Below, piece by piece: positions 1 to 6,443 of a stretch of DNA of 12,565 nucleotides. The position numbers and the translations under genes are program-made. The DNA is from JAQGLW01 sp035995725 (lineage in GTDB: Bacteria > Pseudomonadota > Gammaproteobacteria > Burkholderiales > Burkholderiaceae_D), in the NCBI GenBank assembly GCA_035995725.1, contig DASYKE010000122.1, positions 1 to 12,565 on the forward strand, in the 5' to 3' direction. Under the pieces are notes generated by a model. It ran no database searches. It had not been told where the DNA came from and saw only the letters and a program-made list of their open reading frames with translations. Within the stretch, counting starts at the first letter, position 1. Each line of letters starts with the position of its first letter.

Positions 1-464
1 TCGCCCTTCATGGTTTCCAGCGAGCCGAGCACGCCCAGTTCCGCTTCGACAGTCACGCCGATCGTATGCGAAAACTCGACCACTTTGCGCGACACTTCGA
101 CGTTGTATTGGTAGTCGGCGACCGACTTGCCGTCTTCCTTCAGCGAACCGTCCATCATCACCGACGTGAAGCCGGATTTGATCGCCGCCATGCAGACTGC
201 GGGAGACTGGCCGTGATCCTGATGCATGACGACCGGAATATGGGGATAAGCTTCAACCGCGGCTTCAATCAGATGACGCAGAAATGCTTCTCCGGCAAAC
301 TTGCGCGCGCCTGCCGATGCCTGCATGATAACCGGCGCGCCGACTTCATCGGCGGCTTGCATGATGGCAGTCACCTGTTCCAGATTATTGACGTTGAATG
401 CGGGCAGACCGTAGCCGTTTTCTGCAGCGTGGTCCAACAATTGACGCATGGATACGAGAGGCAT
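1..464 (-). CDS. fba: Class II fructose-1,6-bisphosphate aldolase, N-terminal part (cut by window edge)
   Basis: This enzyme reversibly cleaves fructose-1,6-bisphosphate to dihydroxyacetone phosphate and glyceraldehyde-3-phosphate in cytosolic glycolysis and gluconeogenesis. 154 codons are visible, beginning MPLVSMRQLLDHAAENGYGL and including PAFNVNNLEQ (residues 21-30). The metal-site signature VVMHQDHG has Asp83 and His84 in the places of the family's catalytic Asp and zinc-binding His. The TVEAELG segment (about 138-144) supplies a further conserved acidic residue. These mark a zinc-dependent class II enzyme, not the Schiff-base class I type. The ATG at 464 is preceded by GGAGA with six bases between, a good ribosome site. 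The gene continues past base 1, so the C-terminal half is not seen. It follows pyk on the same strand after a 155-base gap holding a hairpin. The alternative name cbbA is used for close relatives in Calvin-cycle bacteria. Confidence 0.95.
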   Translation of the reverse strand, partial: MPLVSMRQLLDHAAENGYGLPAFNVNNLEQVTAIMQAADEVGAPVIMQASAGARKFAGEAFLRHLIEAAVEAYPHIPVVMHQDHGQSPAVCMAAIKSGFTSVMMDGSLKEDGKSVADYQYNVEVSRKVVEFSHTIGVTVEAELGVLGSLETMKG

Positions 465-490
465 AATGTTTCTCCAAAAAAAACCAACAT

Positions 491-567
491 ATTGCGGGAC
501 AGAGTTTGTGAGGCGCCGTAGCGCGCCGAATTACTCTGTCTCCAACTAATCAGAAAATTGCGGGACA
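491..567 (-). repeat. Repeated 11-mer and hairpin in the pyk-fba gap
   Basis: On the plus strand ATTGCGGGACA occurs exactly at 491-501 and again at 557-567, a 66-base period. Between them GACAGAGT (498-505) is perfectly complementary to ACTCTGTC (533-540), with a further inner stem GGCGC/GCGCC (512-516 and 523-527). On the fba strand this gives a two-part hairpin in the fba leader. A run of eight T lies about 15 bases beyond it, too far for a standard intrinsic terminator. It could be a structured 5' untranslated region, an mRNA-processing site between pyk and fba, or a relic of a mobile-element end. The sequence does not decide between these. Confidence 0.5.
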
Positions 568-619
568 AAATTAACGCAGCGGCCTGAACACCCCTGAGGC
601 AGCACGCTGTCCCAGCAAA

Positions 620-2056
620 TCAGTGCTCGCCGATTTTCATGATCTTGAGCGCGTTGGTGCCACCGGCCTGACCCATCGGTTCGCCCCAAGTGACGACAAT
701 CATGTCACCTTTTTGCACAACGCCTTTAGCCAATAACAAATCCTGTGCTGCTTTCAGTACTTCGTCGCTGCCGGTCGACTGCATCAGTTTGAGTGTACTG
801 ACATTGCGATAAAGCGCGGCTTTGCGCTGGGTCGCCACGCTTGGTGTCATCGCGAAAATCGGAATATCGATATTGTGACGGCTCATCCACAGCGCGGTCG
901 AACCCGATTCGGTCAGCGCTGCAATCGCCTTGACGCGCAGATGGTAAGCGGTAAATAACGCGCCATACGCGATCGACTGGTCGATGCGGGTAAATGTGAC
1001 GTTGAGGAAATCCGCGTCGAGCCTGAAATCCTCGGATTTTTCTGCTTCAACGCAGATTGCCGCCATCGCTTCCACGGTTTCGACTGGATATCTGCCGGAA
1101 GCCGTTTCAGCCGACGTCATCACGGCGTCGGTGCCGTCGAGTACGGCGTTTGCGACATCGGACACTTCGGCACGGGTCGGTACCGCATTGACGATCATCG
1201 ACTCCATCATCTGCGTTGCAGTAATCGTGAGCTTGTTGGAGGCGCGCGCCATCCTGATCATGCGCTTTTGCAATGCCGGCACCGCAGGGTTGCCTACTTC
1301 CACCGCCAAGTCGCCGCGCGCGACCATGATGCCGTCGGATGCATCCAGGATTTCCTGTAACGCCGGTATCGCTTCGGCGCGCTCGATCTTGGCGATCATC
1401 AAGGGCTTGTGCTGGTATTCTTCGCCGGCGATATTGGCCAGTTGCCGCGCCATTATCATATCCGTTGCGCTTTTCGGAAAAGACACTGCAACATAATCGG
1501 CCTGAAAGCTCATCGCCGTCTTGATGTCTTCCATATCCTTGGCAGTCAATGCCGGCGCCGTCAAACCGCCGCCCTGGCGATTGATGCCCTTGTTGTTCGA
1601 CAGTTCGCCACCGCTCCTGACGGTGGTATGGATCTGGCTGCCGATCACTTTGTCGACCACCAGTACAATCAATCCATCATTGAGCAGCAACACATCGGCA
1701 ACCTTCAGATCGCGCGGCAACTCCTTGTAGTCGAGGCCGACCTGCTGCTGGTTGCCGAGCTCGCATGCGGCGTCGAGAATGAATTTGGCGCCCTTCTGCA
1801 ACTGGATTTTGCCATTCTCGAATTTTCCGACCCTGATTTTCGGCCCTTGCAGATCCGCCATGATCGCCACTTCCTTGCCGCAGGATGCCGCCACCTGGCG
1901 CACCAGGTTGGCACGGTCGATATGGTCTTGCGCCCTGCCATGCGAGAAGTTCAGCCGCACGACATCGACCCCTGCATGGATCATCCGCGTGAGCGTTTCC
2001 TTGTCACTCGAAGCCGGGCCGATTGTGGCAACGATCTTGGTAGCTCTTTGCATCAT
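620..2056 (-). CDS. pyk: Pyruvate kinase
   Basis: This cytosolic enzyme transfers phosphate from phosphoenolpyruvate to ADP, giving pyruvate and ATP, the last step of glycolysis. The 478 residues match the usual bacterial length. In order there are KIVATIGPASS (7-17), VVRLNFSHG (32-40), the mobile B-domain lid from about residue 72, MIAKIERAEA (220-229) with the catalytic Lys223 and metal ligand Glu225, VARGDL (245-250) and TATQMMESM (279-287). The C-terminal domain includes ALTESGSTALWMSR. The MTSAETASGRYP form of the 'SGETA' loop is seen in proteobacterial enzymes. Two adjacent ATG codons (2056 and 2053) compete. An AAGGA sits four bases before the first and seven before the second, so the second may be the true start. 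The gene follows pgk by 30 bases and precedes fba, implying one operon. Whether it is the PykA or PykF subtype cannot be settled here. Confidence 0.97.
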   Translation of the reverse strand: MMQRATKIVATIGPASSDKETLTRMIHAGVDVVRLNFSHGRAQDHIDRANLVRQVAASCGKEVAIMADLQGPKIRVGKFENGKIQLQKGAKFILDAACELGNQQQVGLDYKELPRDLKVADVLLLNDGLIVLVVDKVIGSQIHTTVRSGGELSNNKGINRQGGGLTAPALTAKDMEDIKTAMSFQADYVAVSFPKSATDMIMARQLANIAGEEYQHKPLMIAKIERAEAIPALQEILDASDGIMVARGDLAVEVGNPAVPALQKRMIRMARASNKLTITATQMMESMIVNAVPTRAEVSDVANAVLDGTDAVMTSAETASGRYPVETVEAMAAICVEAEKSEDFRLDADFLNVTFTRIDQSIAYGALFTAYHLRVKAIAALTESGSTALWMSRHNIDIPIFAMTPSVATQRKAALYRNVSTLKLMQSTGSDEVLKAAQDLLLAKGVVQKGDMIVVTWGEPMGQAGGTNALKIMKIGEH

Positions 2057-2086
2057 GAGATCCTTATTAACCGCATATGTATATAG

Positions 2087-3277
2087 TCAACATGCCCGCT
2101 GCAGCAGAATATCCACTGCCGGCAGGGTCTTGCCTTCCAGAAATTCCAGGAAAGCGCCACCGCCGGTCGAGATATAGCCGACCTTGTCGGCAATGTCGTA
2201 CTTTGCGATCGCGGCCAGCGTATCGCCGCCGCCTGCAATCGAAAACGCGTTCGACCCGGCAATCGCCAGCGCCAGGGTTTTGGTGCCATTGCCGAACTGG
2301 TCGAATTCAAATACCCCGACCGGACCGTTCCAGACGATGGTACCTGCCTGGGCGATCTGCTGGGCCAGCAGCGCCGCCGTCCGGGGACCGATATCGAGGA
2401 TCATGTCATCGTCCGCCACCTGATTGACATCCTTGACGGTCGCGGCAGCCTTTGCTGAAAATTCTTTCGCGCACACCACGTCGACCGGGATCGGTACCGA
2501 CGCACCGCGCTTGGCCATCATGTCGATAATGGCTTTGGCATCGTTCACCAATTCCGCCTCTGCCAGCGATTTGCCGATCTTCAAGCCTGCGGCCAGCATG
2601 AATGTATTGGCAATGCCGCCGCCGACAATCAGGTTATCGACCTTGTCGGCCAGCGTTTTCAGAATCGTCAGTTTGGTAGATACCTTGGAGCCGGCGACAA
2701 TGGCCACCAGCGGCCGCGCGGGTTGGCCCAGCGCCTTGCCGAGCGCATCGAGTTCGGCCGCGAGCAAGGGACCGGCACAAGCGACTGGCGCGAATTTCGC
2801 GATGCCATGAGTGGTCGCCTCGGCACGGTGCGCGGTACCGAACGCATCGTTGACATACACGTCGCACAGTTTAGCCATTTTTTGCGCGAGCTCATCGCTG
2901 TTTTTCTTTTCGCCTTTATTGACGCGGCAATTCTCCAGCAATACCACCCGGCCCGGCGCGACATCGACGCCATCGACCCAGTTCTGTTTCAACGCAACCG
3001 GCTGGCCCAATAATTCGGACAAACGTTTTGCAATCGGCGCCAATGAATCCTGCGGCTTGAATTCGCCTTCGGTCGGACGCCCAAGATGCGATGTGACCAT
3101 TACCGCGGCGCCGGCCTCGAGCGCCTGCCGGATCGCCGGCACCGATGCCCGAATGCGGGTATCTTCGGTGATATTGCCGGCATCGTCCTGCGGAACATTG
3201 AGATCGGCGCGGATGAAGACGCGCTTGCCTTGCAGTTTGCGTTGCGCGACAAAATCGCTCAATCGATTGAATTGCAT
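2087..3277 (-). CDS. pgk: Phosphoglycerate kinase
   Basis: This enzyme converts 1,3-bisphosphoglycerate plus ADP to 3-phosphoglycerate plus ATP in glycolysis, and the reverse in gluconeogenesis or the Calvin cycle. At 396 residues it has the expected single-chain length. N-domain substrate residues lie in FIRADLNVP (21-29) and TSHLGRP (62-68). LENCRVNKGEKKN carries the next conserved Arg, followed by VNDAFGTAHRA. Nucleotide-side motifs are GSKVSTK, GGGIANTF, WNGPVGVFE and GGGDTLAA, ending with STGGGAFLE near the C-terminus. The start chosen is the ATG at 3277 (MQFNRLSDFV). The frame also allows a TTG three codons upstream (3286), but neither has a strong ribosome site and family alignment favours the ATG. 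It lies 99 bases after azlD and 30 before pyk. A gap (GAPDH) gene, a frequent partner of pgk, is not adjacent here. Confidence 0.97.
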   Translation of the reverse strand: MQFNRLSDFVAQRKLQGKRVFIRADLNVPQDDAGNITEDTRIRASVPAIRQALEAGAAVMVTSHLGRPTEGEFKPQDSLAPIAKRLSELLGQPVALKQNWVDGVDVAPGRVVLLENCRVNKGEKKNSDELAQKMAKLCDVYVNDAFGTAHRAEATTHGIAKFAPVACAGPLLAAELDALGKALGQPARPLVAIVAGSKVSTKLTILKTLADKVDNLIVGGGIANTFMLAAGLKIGKSLAEAELVNDAKAIIDMMAKRGASVPIPVDVVCAKEFSAKAAATVKDVNQVADDDMILDIGPRTAALLAQQIAQAGTIVWNGPVGVFEFDQFGNGTKTLALAIAGSNAFSIAGGGDTLAAIAKYDIADKVGYISTGGGAFLEFLEGKTLPAVDILLQRAC

Positions 3278-3301
3278 GGTCGCCAATTAAGTGTAACAAA
3301 A

Positions 3302-3319
3302 GTAAAATTGCTATTTTAC
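3302..3319. repeat. Perfect A/T-rich inverted repeat upstream of pgk
   Basis: GTAAAAT (3302-3308) and ATTTTAC (3313-3319) form a perfect 7-base inverted repeat around TGCT. On the pgk strand one arm contains TAAAAT, which resembles a -10 box, about 35 bases before the pgk ATG. An outer pair GTAAC (3293-3297) and GTTAC (3328-3332) flanks it. The position suits an operator overlapping a pgk promoter, but no convincing -35 box was found and no regulator motif was matched. Confidence 0.35.
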
Positions 3320-3376
3320 CGCACCGTGTTACCTTGAAGACCCGTTTTTGCTCGACCGGGATCAAATCCGATGGCT

Positions 3377-3700
3377 TTATAAAACCAGCCGCAATGCGCT
3401 ATATAAGGCCATCCCGGCCAGAATTGTACCCAGCAAATGTCGTGTTGCAACGAAAAACAGCGTGGCACCGATACCCGCCAATAACTTGGGGTTGGTCCAG
3501 GCCACGTTAACGGCACCGCCCGACAGCACCAGGTCAGGCACTACGATCGCCGCCAACGCCGCCGCCGGGGCATAGCGCAGCGCATGCTGTACTGCGGGAG
3601 GCAGTTTGACCGCGTTGCCAAGCAGAAAAAAAGAGCTGCGCGTCAACACCGTCGCAATGATCAATAAAAAAATGGTAAGCCACGTATCGATCGCGGTCAT
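3377..3700 (-). CDS. azlD: AzlD-family branched-chain amino acid transport subunit
   Basis: This is the small membrane subunit of an AzlCD (BrnFE/YgaZH) type permease, which exports branched-chain amino acids and their analogues across the inner membrane. The 107 residues are almost all hydrophobic, with about four membrane spans: an N-terminal one around TIFLLIIATVLTRSSFFLLG, two in the middle, and a C-terminal one ending in SALRLVL. The motif RYAPAAALAAIVVPDL (about 42-57) is typical of the AzlD family. The ATG at 3700 overlaps the azlC stop in an ATGA arrangement, so the two are probably translationally coupled. An AAAGGA sits six bases before the start. Both the length and pairing with AzlC fit. 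Substrate range and direction (export rather than uptake) are inferred from characterised relatives. Confidence 0.9.
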   Translation of the reverse strand: MTAIDTWLTIFLLIIATVLTRSSFFLLGNAVKLPPAVQHALRYAPAAALAAIVVPDLVLSGGAVNVAWTNPKLLAGIGATLFFVATRHLLGTILAGMALYSALRLVL

Positions 3701-4437
3701 CGGTTGTCCTTTTGCTTTTTCCTGTCGATCGCGATATCGACGATCATGGCCATCGCTATGCCGGCGATAACTCCGAGCACCAAACCCAGTTGATACGGCA
3801 GGCCGGCCGCCATCACGGCAACGATGCCGGCAACCACGACGCCGGCCAGTGCGGCAGCATTGACAATCAGCGGGATCAGAATGGTCAGCAAGGCGAGTGT
3901 GCCGGCAAAACCGACGCTCCAGCTTTCCGGTATCTGGCTTGCCAGTAGAATGCCCGCAACGGATCCCGATTGCCATGCGCACCAGTTGGGATAACCGACC
4001 CCGGTGAAAAAGCCGATCTTCTCTTCGGGCCGATACACGCTCTGCATCGGAAAGCGCTGCGGAAAAAACCCCATCGTGATGTCAGCATTCAGATAGCCGT
4101 ACCAGATTCGCTTGAACCACGGCAAATGCGCGAAATGCGGGCCGACTGCCGCCGCAAAAATAAGGAAGCGCAAATTGACCACCAATGCGGTCACGAACAC
4201 CACCCAAACCGGCGCGTTGGCTGTCATCAGCGGAAGCGAAGCGAGTTGCGCCGATCCTGCAAATACCAGGAAGGTCATCCCCAGTGCTTGCCATATCGTC
4301 AACCCCGATTTCATCATTGCCATGCCGGTAACCAGACCCCACGCAAAGATGCCCGGCATGGTCGCCGCACTAACCTTGAAGCCTTCCCGAAAAGCCTGTT
4401 TTTTAATTGCCAAAGAAGCAGAATGCGATGTGTTCAA
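3697..4437 (-). CDS. azlC: AzlC-family branched-chain amino acid permease, large subunit
   Basis: This is the large subunit of the AzlCD exporter, working in the inner membrane with AzlD. The 246 residues begin with a short basic stretch (AIKKQAFREGF), typical of the family. Membrane spans follow, with the signature VFAGSAQLASLPLM (about 58-71) and VNLRFLIFAAAVGPHF (about 86-101). More spans continue to the basic C-terminus DRKKQKDNR. Length and motifs match complete family members. No ATG lies near the expected N-terminus. The likely start is the TTG at 4437, the first start codon after the in-frame stop at 4455-4453. An AGGA lies about 20 bases upstream, separated from TTG by a tandem GTACAAAA repeat. 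The gene diverges from ilvE, which makes or degrades the same amino acids. A terminator just upstream on this strand suggests regulated expression. Confidence 0.9.
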   Translation of the reverse strand: MNTSHSASLAIKKQAFREGFKVSAATMPGIFAWGLVTGMAMMKSGLTIWQALGMTFLVFAGSAQLASLPLMTANAPVWVVFVTALVVNLRFLIFAAAVGPHFAHLPWFKRIWYGYLNADITMGFFPQRFPMQSVYRPEEKIGFFTGVGYPNWCAWQSGSVAGILLASQIPESWSVGFAGTLALLTILIPLIVNAAALAGVVVAGIVAVMAAGLPYQLGLVLGVIAGIAMAMIVDIAIDRKKQKDNR

Positions 4438-4453
4438 TTTTGTACTTTTGTAC
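4438..4453 (-). repeat. Tandem 8-base repeat before the azlC TTG start
   Basis: On the azlC strand GTACAAAA occurs twice in tandem, directly before the TTG start codon. GTAC-AAAA-GTAC can also fold as a tiny hairpin. The repeat separates the only AGGA sequence from the start by about 20 bases. Folding out the 12-base element would leave about eight, a normal distance. A duplication event or a translation-control element are both possible. Confidence 0.4.
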
Positions 4454-4469
4454 TAATTCCTGAAACCTG

Positions 4470-4536
4470 AAAAAATTGAACCGCGGCATAAGGACAAACA
4501 CGCATTCACGCGTCTGCCGGACTGCCGCGGTTCAAT
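4470..4536 (-). terminator. Intrinsic terminator just upstream of azlC (attenuator candidate)
   Basis: ATTGAACCGCGGCA (4475-4488 on the plus strand) is perfectly complementary to TGCCGCGGTTCAAT (4523-4536), a 14-bp G/C-rich stem with a 34-base loop. On the minus strand the stem is followed at once by a run of T (4474-4470). On the plus strand there is no T-run after the stem, so it acts toward azlC only. It sits about 33 bases before the azlC start, with no convincing gene upstream on that strand to be terminated. That is the usual layout of a leader attenuator, though it could instead end a small RNA. The long loop is less typical than a 4-8 base loop. Confidence 0.7.
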
Positions 4537-4585
4537 CGAGTGTGCTTTGCGACTATGTAGTCCGGAGCACCAAGTTCCGGTGCTC
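4517..4585 (-). promoter_or_regulatory. Competing hairpins in the putative azlCD leader
   Basis: Two further perfect 7-base inverted repeats lie upstream of the terminator. GAGCACC (4565-4571) pairs with GGTGCTC (4579-4585) across a 7-base loop. AGTCCGG (4559-4565) pairs with CCGGACT (4517-4523). In the azlC-strand RNA the second pairing is interleaved with the terminator stem and shares base 4523 with it. It also shares base 4565 with the first hairpin. The three structures therefore cannot all form as simple nested hairpins, which is the logic expected of an antiterminator/terminator switch. That it works this way is inference. Confidence 0.4.
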
Positions 4586-4603
4586 GAATTGCATTGTTGA
4601 CAT
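4553..4603 (-). CDS. Possible 16-residue leader peptide upstream of azlC
   Basis: A short reading frame on the azlC strand encodes MSTMQFEHRNLVLRTT and stops 17 bases before the terminator stem. Its end contains Leu-Val-Leu codons (TTG GTG CTC) inside the first leader hairpin and next to the 5' arm of the alternative pairing. Position and structure resemble amino-acid leader peptides of the ilv/leu type. Against it, only three branched-chain codons are present, the ribosome-binding site is poor (GCGGCG) and no clear promoter precedes it. It is a hypothesis, not a secure gene. Confidence 0.2.
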   Translation of the reverse strand: MSTMQFEHRNLVLRTT

Positions 4604-4704
4604 CGCCGCAAGAAATTGGTCAAACCGTATTCTACCGACGAAGCTTCGCGCTCGCCTGAATCCGTTAAAATCGAGGTTTTGCAATAATTACTGGAGACCT
4701 TAAG

Positions 4705-5625
4705 ATGTCCATGGCCGACCGCGACGGAAAAATTTGGAAAGACGGCAAACTGATCGACTGGCGCGATGCGACTGTCCATGTGCTGACTCACACTTTGCAC
4801 TACGGCATGGGTGTGTTCGAGGGAGTACGCGCATACAAGACGCCGCAAGGCACTGCGATTTTCCGCTTGAAGGAACACACCCAGCGCCTGTTTAATTCAG
4901 CCAAGATTTTCCAGCTGACGATTCCGTTCGACATGGAAACCATCATGCAGGCGCAGCGCCAAGTGGTGCGTGAGAACCAGCTCGAATCGTGTTATCTGCG
5001 CCCGCTGGTATGGATCGGTTCCGAGAAACTGGGCATCTCCGCCAAGGGCAATACCATCCACGTTGCGATTGCGGCTTGGCCGTGGGGCGCGTACCTCGGG
5101 GAAGACGGACTGACCAAAGGCATTCGCGTCAAAACTTCGTCCTTTACCCGGCACCATGTCAATGCGTCACTGGTACGCGCCAAAGCATGCGGCTACTACA
5201 TCAATTCGATCCTGGCCAACCAGGAAGCGCTGACCGATGGCTATGACGAGGCATTGCTGCTCGACACCGAGGGCTACGTGTCGGAGGGCTCGGGAGAAAA
5301 TGTATTTATCGTCCGGAACGGCAAAATCTATACGCCGGATCTGGCTTCCTGCCTGGACGGCATCACGCGCGACGCGGCGCTGACGATGGCACGCGACCTG
5401 GGCATCGAGGTTATTGAAAAACGCATCACCCGCGATGAAATGTATTGTAGCGACGAAGCATTCTTCACCGGGACCGCGGCTGAAATCACGCCGATCCGGG
5501 AGCTCGACAACCGGCAGATCGGTACCGGCAAGCGCGGTCCGATCACTGAAAAATTGCAGTCGCTATTCTTCGATGTGGTCGCAGGCAAGGCACCGCAATA
5601 TCGGCATTGGCTGACACTGGTTTAA
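4705..5625 (+). CDS. ilvE: Branched-chain-amino-acid aminotransferase
   Basis: This is a PLP-dependent fold-type IV transaminase. It interconverts leucine, isoleucine and valine with their 2-oxo acids using glutamate/2-oxoglutarate, the last step of their synthesis in the cytosol. The 306 residues match IlvE. Key parts are LHYGMGVFEGVRAY (31-44) and SLVRAKACGYYINSILAN (155-172), with Lys160 in the position of the Schiff-base lysine. DEALLLDTEGYVSEGSGENV (181-200), CLDGITRDA (226-234) and FFTGTAAEITP (253-263) then form the cofactor-phosphate and substrate walls. The ATG at 4705 follows GGAG with eight bases between. A second ATG two codons later is possible. No convincing promoter was identified in the 267-base divergent region shared with azlC. 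A small zinc-finger gene follows 18 bases later, so they are probably co-transcribed. Confidence 0.96.
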   Translation: MSMADRDGKIWKDGKLIDWRDATVHVLTHTLHYGMGVFEGVRAYKTPQGTAIFRLKEHTQRLFNSAKIFQLTIPFDMETIMQAQRQVVRENQLESCYLRPLVWIGSEKLGISAKGNTIHVAIAAWPWGAYLGEDGLTKGIRVKTSSFTRHHVNASLVRAKACGYYINSILANQEALTDGYDEALLLDTEGYVSEGSGENVFIVRNGKIYTPDLASCLDGITRDAALTMARDLGIEVIEKRITRDEMYCSDEAFFTGTAAEITPIRELDNRQIGTGKRGPITEKLQSLFFDVVAGKAPQYRHWLTLV

Positions 5626-5643
5626 AAAAATCTGGAGAATCAG

Positions 5644-5847
5644 ATGAATGAAACAAAAGAAGTGATGGTAGCGGTAGAACTGGACGACGCGAGCTACCTG
5701 TCGGCATACTGTCCCAACCCGAACATGCCGATATGGTCGTCGCATCCGCGCGTGTACCTCGATTTTGCGGCAAACGGGGAAGCGAAATGTCCTTATTGCG
5801 GTACAGTGTATCGATTGAAACCCGGTGTGGTCGCGGGAAAGCATTAA
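5644..5847 (+). CDS. Small CHCC zinc-finger protein (NDUFS6-like)
   Basis: A 67-residue protein with one Cys-His-Cys-Cys site: Cys23 (SAYCPNPNMPIW), His34 (SSHPRVYLDF), Cys49 and Cys52 (KCPYCGTVYRL). This spacing is that of the zf-CHCC family, related to the zinc-binding part of mitochondrial complex I subunit NDUFS6. The bacterial proteins are small and soluble, bind zinc by prediction, and have no established role known to me. The ATG at 5644 has GGAG six bases upstream. It lies 18 bases after ilvE. Linkage of this family with ilvE is a pattern I recall from betaproteobacteria but did not check. Confidence 0.85.
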   Translation: MNETKEVMVAVELDDASYLSAYCPNPNMPIWSSHPRVYLDFAANGEAKCPYCGTVYRLKPGVVAGKH

Positions 5848-5938
5848 GCGACATTAAGATCGGACTTGCGTAGGCTGCAAGCAAGACAGGCTGGGTTCTG
5901 CTCAGGTATTTTTGATGTTCTGAAAAGCGGGAGACGGC

Positions 5939-6370
5939 ATGGCACAGCAAAAACTGCTGCTAGGTACGGCCAATGAAACGGAAGCTGCATTTTACGACGC
6001 ACTCAGCCGCGCGGATATCAATGCGCTGATGGCAGTGTGGGCGGATGACGAAGACATCGTTTGCATCCATCCCGGCGCGCCGCGGCTGGTCGGCCATGCA
6101 TCGATTCGCGCCTCCTGGGAATCGATTTTCGACCGTGGCGGCGTGCATATTTCCCCGTTGCGATTGCATGCCACCCAAAACCTGATGACGGCAGTCCATA
6201 ACATCGTCGAAGACATCCGCAACGTTGAAGCCGACGGGCAAGACATGCATATCATTGCAACCAATGTGTATATGAAAACGCCACTCGGCTGGCGCATGGT
6301 GGCTCACCATGCGTCGGTCGCACCCGGTAAAGCGCTGAGCCATGAATCAGTAGCGGCAATGCTGCACTGA
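5939..6370 (+). CDS. NTF2-fold (SnoaL-like) protein
   Basis: A 143-residue protein of the nuclear transport factor 2/SnoaL superfamily, a cone-shaped alpha+beta barrel used for small-molecule binding or catalysis. It begins with the helical segment ETEAAFYDALSRADINALMAVW (about 13-34). The stretch DDEDIVCIHPGAPRLVGHASIRASWESIF (about 36-64) is typical of the SnoaL_3/DUF4440-type branch. It ends in the barrel strands TNVYMKTPLGWRMVAHHAS. No signal peptide or membrane segment is seen. The ATG at 5939 has GGGAG five bases before it. A YheT-type hydrolase follows 73 bases downstream on the same strand, so they may be co-expressed. Substrate and reaction are unknown; pseudoenzyme or binding roles are equally possible. 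Confidence 0.8.
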   Translation: MAQQKLLLGTANETEAAFYDALSRADINALMAVWADDEDIVCIHPGAPRLVGHASIRASWESIFDRGGVHISPLRLHATQNLMTAVHNIVEDIRNVEADGQDMHIIATNVYMKTPLGWRMVAHHASVAPGKALSHESVAAMLH

Positions 6371-6443
6371 TACCGTTCGCCCTGAGTAGCGCATCCAAAA
6401 TCCTTTCATACGCGCCGCCGCGGAAGAAGGCCATTCCATATCG

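Noticed and set aside
476..540. fba-leader hairpin plus T8 run as an intrinsic terminator after pyk
   Set aside because: The T-run is separated from the stem by about 15 bases and the stem is interrupted by an internal loop, so the standard terminator layout is not met.
1409..2086. 225-codon open frame opposite pyk
   Set aside because: It is antisense to clear pyruvate kinase motifs and has low-complexity mirror composition and no ribosome site of note.
4597..4633. TTGACA with TATTCT downstream as an ilvE promoter
   Set aside because: The spacer is 25 bases, too long for a sigma70 promoter. No suitable -10 box lies at 16-18 bases.
4453..4878. 141-codon minus-strand frame over the ilvE start and the azlC upstream region
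   Set aside because: It overlaps the well-supported ilvE N-terminus and the terminator stem, and has no domain. The short in-region leader frame is the more plausible reading.
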